Below the pieces are notes generated by a model that saw nothing but the letters and a program-made list of their open reading frames with translations, searched no databases and had not been told where the DNA came from. Below, in pieces: positions 60,349-64,000 of a stretch of 64,000 bases of DNA. The stretch spans positions 1 to 64,000 of the forward strand of contig CAYXBQ010000005.1 of assembly GCA_964463375.1 (NCBI GenBank), read 5' to 3'. The stretch comes from UMGS1696 sp964463375. GTDB taxonomy: Bacteria; Bacillota; Clostridia; Oscillospirales; CAG-272. Every line of letters starts with the position of its first letter. The stretch's first letter is position 1. A program made the position numbers and the translations under genes.

Positions 60349-61254
60349 TCATCGGGAACTGCCGCTTCTATGGAAATAGTCGGTGAGCCGCATTTGGCAA
60401 ATCTGTAGGACTGTATCGACATCGTCCACGGTCAGGCCATCGTATATTTCTTGCCGCAGCGAAAACATTCGTGTAGTTTGATCATAGGTGAAGAAACCAC
60501 TTTTGCAAAGTGCGGCTACGGGATTGCGGATCAGGTTGCTTTCGATCTCCTTGTCCGTTGCAGCCGGGTCGGCATACACACAGTTCCCTTTTTCGACCGG
60601 CAGACCGTTTTGGATCCGTTCTGCATAGTATCTTCTGAAAAAGGCAGCCGCCTCTCGGATCGAGAGCTGTCCGCCGCTTTGCAGGGCTGCTATGATCAGG
60701 ATCGGCTTATAGGAGCGTGCCATCGCCATTGTCTGGAAATATCGCAGGAAGGCATCGCTTTCGGCAGTGGCGATGGTGTTGACTGCCTTATGGGAACCTG
60801 CACGGATCTGTTGTCCCAGGCTTTCGTATAGTTTGCCGATCGACTTTTCTTGAAAATCCAGAGAAAGCATATTGTCATCCAGCCAACAGCTACGCAAATA
60901 GTTGTTCACACGGATATTGCTGCCACGCATGGTCTTGTCCGCCATAAGGATCTGGTGCTTGTCTTCATAGGTAAGAACGTGCAGGATATAGTAGGGTATG
61001 GCACGATCGATCTCTCGCAGCAGACGTTTGTCCAACGTTTTGTTGCGTAGCTTGGTCTCAAAAACCTCGATCTCTGGAAAAGCACCAATGCGTTCTATAC
61101 CAAAGGTTTCCCGAGAAAGCTTGTTTCGCCACCAGAGTTCCTGTATCTGCTCCGTATACAGCGTGCGATAGTTTGGCTTTCGGATGGCCCGTAAAAAGAT
61201 CATCTTTTGTGGGATCCGGCTATTTACTTCGGTTTGGGCTGGCAGCATGAGCAT
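60349..61254 (-). CDS. DUF4391-type protein with helicase-associated C-terminal domain (orphan)
   Basis: This 301-residue cytoplasmic protein has an N-terminal part (about 10-105) resembling DUF4391: IPQKMIFLRAI, IQELWWRNKLSRETFGI, EIEVFETKLRNK and LLREIDRAIPYYILHVL. The C-terminal part (about 165-300), with SYKPILIIAALQSGG, AAAFFRRYYAERIQNGLPVE and NPVAALCKSGFF, recalls an appendage found on DEAD/DEAH helicases in restriction or defence islands. DUF4391 genes usually sit beside such a helicase and a DNA methylase, but neither is here. It has its own promoter at 61295-61323. Its role is unknown; it may be a leftover or a stand-alone effector. The domain call is from memory. Confidence 0.65.
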   Translation of the reverse strand: MLMLPAQTEVNSRIPQKMIFLRAIRKPNYRTLYTEQIQELWWRNKLSRETFGIERIGAFPEIEVFETKLRNKTLDKRLLREIDRAIPYYILHVLTYEDKHQILMADKTMRGSNIRVNNYLRSCWLDDNMLSLDFQEKSIGKLYESLGQQIRAGSHKAVNTIATAESDAFLRYFQTMAMARSYKPILIIAALQSGGQLSIREAAAFFRRYYAERIQNGLPVEKGNCVYADPAATDKEIESNLIRNPVAALCKSGFFTYDQTTRMFSLRQEIYDGLTVDDVDTVLQICQMRLTDYFHRSGSSR

Positions 61255-61294
61255 ATGGTCGTCCTCTTTTACAAAATATAGGATATCTTATATT

Positions 61295-61323
61295 ATTGTA
61301 ACATAATGGATCGCATTTTGCAA
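61295..61323 (-). promoter_or_regulatory. Promoter for the DUF4391-type gene
   Basis: On the minus strand TTGCAA (61318-61323), a 17-base spacer and TACAAT (61295-61300), about 40 bases before the start codon. Confidence 0.72.
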
Positions 61324-61345
61324 TAGGATGCAAAAAAATGCAACC

Positions 61346-63385
61346 TCATGCCATATGGCTATCCACATGGATCCCGTCTGCTGTGCGCTGTACCGATACG
61401 GTGAGCTTGCCCTGCGGCGTGGTGATAAAGCCTTTGGCATACTGCATGTTGGCGGGAAGCTGGGGATGGATCTCGTATTTTGCAAAGTCGGGGGTCAGGG
61501 GCTTGATCCCTAAGATGCCGGAGAACAGCTGTCTTGCCGGGGCACCAAACATGGGATGGCAGTGGGAGCCGTACAACCAATGTTCCCAGATCGTAGTGGC
61601 ACCGTGTCGTTTCATGTACAGGTAGGAGCCGGGGCCATCGTTTTCCATGAGCTTTCCGAACACATCGGCGTGACCCGTGGCAAACAGCAGGTCACAGAGA
61701 ATATCGGTGGCGAGAAAACCAGTATCAAAATGGCCGAGCGTATCATAATAGGCTACGCATTCGTCGGCATTGACAAGTCCCAGCGATGCACCGTAGACCA
61801 GTCTGCCCTGCCCTTTTTCGTAGTCCCCAGAGAAATAGGTGGCTTTGATCGCTGCCAATGTATCAGCCTCCAGCTGGCCATAGGCGTAGGTCTCTCCCAG
61901 CGCGTCGGCGATCTCGTGCAGCATTTCTAAGGATTTTACCAGATAATAGCTGTTCACCAACGGTTCCGGGATGGTGCATTTTTCCAGCGTACACCAGTCG
62001 CCGAGGCACCAGCCGCCTTCTTCCTCCCGTACGACCAGCCCATTCTCACTGTGTGCCAACAGGTAGCCGATCCATTTTTGCATGGCTGGGTAGGCTTTTC
62101 GCAGGATGTCGGTGTCGCCAAAGGTCTTCCAGTACTGATACGGAACGATGATCACGGCACAGCCCCAGCCGCCAGGGCCGCCACCACCGCCCATGAACGG
62201 TGCCGTATGCTGGATATGTCCGGAATCCGGATCCTGACAGTCTAAGATATCCTGGATCCATTTGCGGTAGAAGGCACGGCTGTCCAGCAGGAGCATGGCG
62301 GTCTGGGCTGTGATCTGGCCATCGCCGGTGTAGCCCAGTCGTTCTCTGTGAGGACAGTCGGAGGGAAAGCTGCCGTGCATATTGTCCAGCTCGGTGCGGA
62401 TGTACGCATCAAAGAGGAAATTGCAGCCTTCGCTGTCCGACTCGAACCCGGCGGTCACAGCCACATCGGCATGGACGACCACGACTTCTGCTTCGGCAAA
62501 TTCTCCGTCGATATCGAAATAGCGGAAGCAGTGCCACACGAATTTGGGCTCGAAGATGCGTTCTGTGCCGTCGCACACGAAGGTATCGGTCATGATCTGC
62601 GGTTTACCGGTGGAACAGGTGTAGCCGGCACCGGTGGAGGCAAAGTCGAGAGCACCATCTTTTTGTTCTTCGGCAAAACGGAGGGTGATCTTTCCCGTAT
62701 AACCAGGCTTGGTTTTGATCCGCACATAGCCGCTGATATTTTCCCCTGCATCGTAGATATTGCCGCATGGCTTGGGTACAATGGTTCGAATGATCCGGTC
62801 CGGTGCGCCGATCTCCGGGCACAGGAGGGAATTGGGAGCCGGCAGAAGCATTACAGGGTGGGTCTCTATGGAAACGGTCGGGTCGATGATCTCGCCAATG
62901 AACAGGTTGGAGTAGACGATCTCGCTGTTTTGCCAGGTCTCGCTGCCGTCGGAGACGATGGTGTGGTCGGGCCATGCAAGGGCATACAGGCACTTCACCC
63001 GGTCGCCAAAGGACATCTCTCCCTCGGCGATCCGTTCCTCCTGCACATACCAACCGCCACCCAGCTGGATCTCCAACAGGTTTTCGCCATCCTGCAGCAG
63101 GTCGGTCAAATCGAAGGTTTTGTAGTAGATGCGATGGGTGAAATGGTCGTGGCAGGGGTAGGTGATCTTCTGAAATGTACGGGGTTCATAATCGGTGGGG
63201 TTTGGGGAGAGTAGATCCTGACCCAGCTTTTGGCCGTTCAGTCTGGCCTCAAAATAGCCTAAGCCTGTGATGTACAGGGTGACAGCTTCGTTTTTGTTGG
63301 CGTGGAATTTGCGCTGGATGATGGGGGAGGCACAGGGGGTGTTTGGTGCGATCCAATGGGCGGTTTGTAAAAGATGCAGTGACAT
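61346..63385 (-). CDS. Glycoside hydrolase family 78 (alpha-L-rhamnosidase type)
   Basis: The 679-residue protein has an N-terminal beta-sandwich (GLGYFEARLNGQKLG, then YEPRTFQKITYP) and an (alpha/alpha)6 barrel with the GH78 signature DCPHRERLGYTGDGQ around residue 350, which carries the catalytic and substrate-binding acids. It removes alpha-rhamnose from rhamnogalacturonan fragments or plant glycosides by inversion. There is no signal peptide. It is somewhat shorter than the common 850-950-residue GH78 because one N-terminal beta domain is missing. It starts 4 bases after the partial binding lipoprotein, which suggests that protein imports its substrate. Confidence 0.92.
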   Translation of the reverse strand: MSLHLLQTAHWIAPNTPCASPIIQRKFHANKNEAVTLYITGLGYFEARLNGQKLGQDLLSPNPTDYEPRTFQKITYPCHDHFTHRIYYKTFDLTDLLQDGENLLEIQLGGGWYVQEERIAEGEMSFGDRVKCLYALAWPDHTIVSDGSETWQNSEIVYSNLFIGEIIDPTVSIETHPVMLLPAPNSLLCPEIGAPDRIIRTIVPKPCGNIYDAGENISGYVRIKTKPGYTGKITLRFAEEQKDGALDFASTGAGYTCSTGKPQIMTDTFVCDGTERIFEPKFVWHCFRYFDIDGEFAEAEVVVVHADVAVTAGFESDSEGCNFLFDAYIRTELDNMHGSFPSDCPHRERLGYTGDGQITAQTAMLLLDSRAFYRKWIQDILDCQDPDSGHIQHTAPFMGGGGGPGGWGCAVIIVPYQYWKTFGDTDILRKAYPAMQKWIGYLLAHSENGLVVREEEGGWCLGDWCTLEKCTIPEPLVNSYYLVKSLEMLHEIADALGETYAYGQLEADTLAAIKATYFSGDYEKGQGRLVYGASLGLVNADECVAYYDTLGHFDTGFLATDILCDLLFATGHADVFGKLMENDGPGSYLYMKRHGATTIWEHWLYGSHCHPMFGAPARQLFSGILGIKPLTPDFAKYEIHPQLPANMQYAKGFITTPQGKLTVSVQRTADGIHVDSHMA

Positions 63386-63389
63386 AGTG

Positions 63390-64000
63390 TTAGTTTTCCT
63401 TTATGTATTCGATCAAGGTTTGTAAGCCGGCTTCGTAGGAGGACTGCTTGGAGGCCCAGGCGGAGGCAATGTCGGGATCGTCGTTCTTCACCATATCCAG
63501 GAAGGAACCCAGACCGTTCAGGGCGACGGAATAGATGAAGCCAAAGTCGAACCAGATGCTGTCCCGTACGATATTGAGCATGCCTTCGCTTTCGGTATCT
63601 CGGGCGTATTTGTATTTGAGCACAGTGTCATAATATTTCGGGATCACAAGCTCGTTGCTGGTGCGACAAAGGGCATCGAGGATAAGGCCGGAGTAGGCCA
63701 GATCCTGTGTAGAGGCGGGGATGCAGAATACGGAAAGGTCGTCCACTACAGTTGTGTAATACCGATCTTGGTTGGCATCGTATTTGGGAAACGGGACCAT
63801 ACCAAAGTCCGTATCGCTCTCCCGCATCAGCTCGGCATACCGCAGCGGTGCCTGGAAGAAAAGTGCTCTATTTTCTGTAAAGATCTTTTGATCCACATCG
63901 GGTGTAAACTGCTTGGCTTCATGGGTGGGATTCAAAAAATCGTACAGCTTGGCATAGGTGTCGATCATGCGCTCGGAATACAGGCTCAGCACCGGGTACC
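63390..64000 (-). CDS. Extracellular solute-binding protein, C-terminal part (cut by window end)
   Basis: The gene runs off the right end of the window, so its start and lipobox are not visible; the frame stays open past 63992, where a GTG is not a start. The 203 or so visible residues resemble the C-terminal lobe of the other three solute-binding lipoproteins here, for example FGMVPFPKYDANQDRYYT and VIPKYYDTVLKYKYARDTESEGML. Its stop is 4 bases before GH78, so the two share a transcript and probably a substrate, likely rhamnosylated oligosaccharides. Confidence 0.85.
   Translation of the reverse strand, partial: YPVLSLYSERMIDTYAKLYDFLNPTHEAKQFTPDVDQKIFTENRALFFQAPLRYAELMRESDTDFGMVPFPKYDANQDRYYTTVVDDLSVFCIPASTQDLAYSGLILDALCRTSNELVIPKYYDTVLKYKYARDTESEGMLNIVRDSIWFDFGFIYSVALNGLGSFLDMVKNDDPDIASAWASKQSSYEAGLQTLIEYIKEN

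Overview
The window looks like chromosome of an anaerobic, gut- or rumen-type Clostridia bacterium of the Ruminococcaceae/Oscillospiraceae kind; this is inferred, not proven. The signs are strong AGGAGG-type ribosome binding sites, consensus SigA promoters with 17-bp spacers, a T-box leader, several lipoboxes, S-layer homology domains, a paired GltX/GlnS set, and many cytoplasmic-type glycoside hydrolases beside solute-binding lipoproteins. I see no phage, insertion sequence, CRISPR array or rRNA. One tRNA (Gln, UUG) is present.

Layout. 1-4.9 kb (minus): gltX, glnS and metY in one run. 5.0-9.1 kb (plus): a DivIVA-like coiled-coil protein, an XRE regulator and a GH3 enzyme as a tight operon. 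9.1-11.1 kb (minus): GH43, comF and tRNA-Gln. 11.1-15.7 kb (minus): SGNH esterase, GH2 and sialidase-like propeller operon. 15.9-21.4 kb (minus): housekeeping operon pth, mfd and a PrsA-like lipoprotein. 21.5-24.4 kb: UlaG-like metallo-hydrolase, a NahK-like sugar kinase and a DUF4886 protein. 24.4-29.6 kb: two solute-binding lipoproteins around a propeller protein and an AraC regulator with interlocked divergent promoters. 29.6-33.4 kb: a well-formed T-box leader controlling an HTH-cupin-acyl-CoA synthetase fusion, then MscS. 33.5-36.7 kb: an XRE remnant and an oxidoreductase/beta-helix pair. 36.9-40.2 kb: aconitase and NADP-isocitrate dehydrogenase. 40.3-48.5 kb: an FKBP-type lipoprotein, a tyrosine recombinase, GH95, a third solute-binding lipoprotein and an ACT/UPF0210 pair. 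48.6-54.7 kb: a PmoA-like/isomerase/SGNH operon and two tandem GH28-like genes. 54.8-59.1 kb: a small DUF6514-like protein, a lipid-anchored metallo-beta-lactamase-fold protein, a transglutaminase/SLH protein and a nitroreductase. 59.2-64 kb: a sugar isomerase, a DUF4391-type orphan, GH78 and a partial solute-binding lipoprotein.

How it fits together. None of the glycoside hydrolases shows a signal peptide, while the solute-binding proteins are lipoproteins. The picture is of an oligosaccharide scavenger that imports pectin-, xylan- and host-glycan-derived fragments and trims them inside the cell with GH3, GH43, GH2, GH28, GH78, GH95, sialidase-like and esterase activities. No ABC permease or ATPase is in the window.

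The best candidate for something new is 29.67-32.37 kb. The T-box can be folded by hand into mutually exclusive antiterminator and terminator forms. Its specifier position reads AUC (Ile), and it precedes a medium-chain-type acyl-CoA synthetase fused to a regulator-like N-terminus. This suggests isoleucine made from a branched short-chain acid by reductive carboxylation, switched on by uncharged tRNA-Ile.
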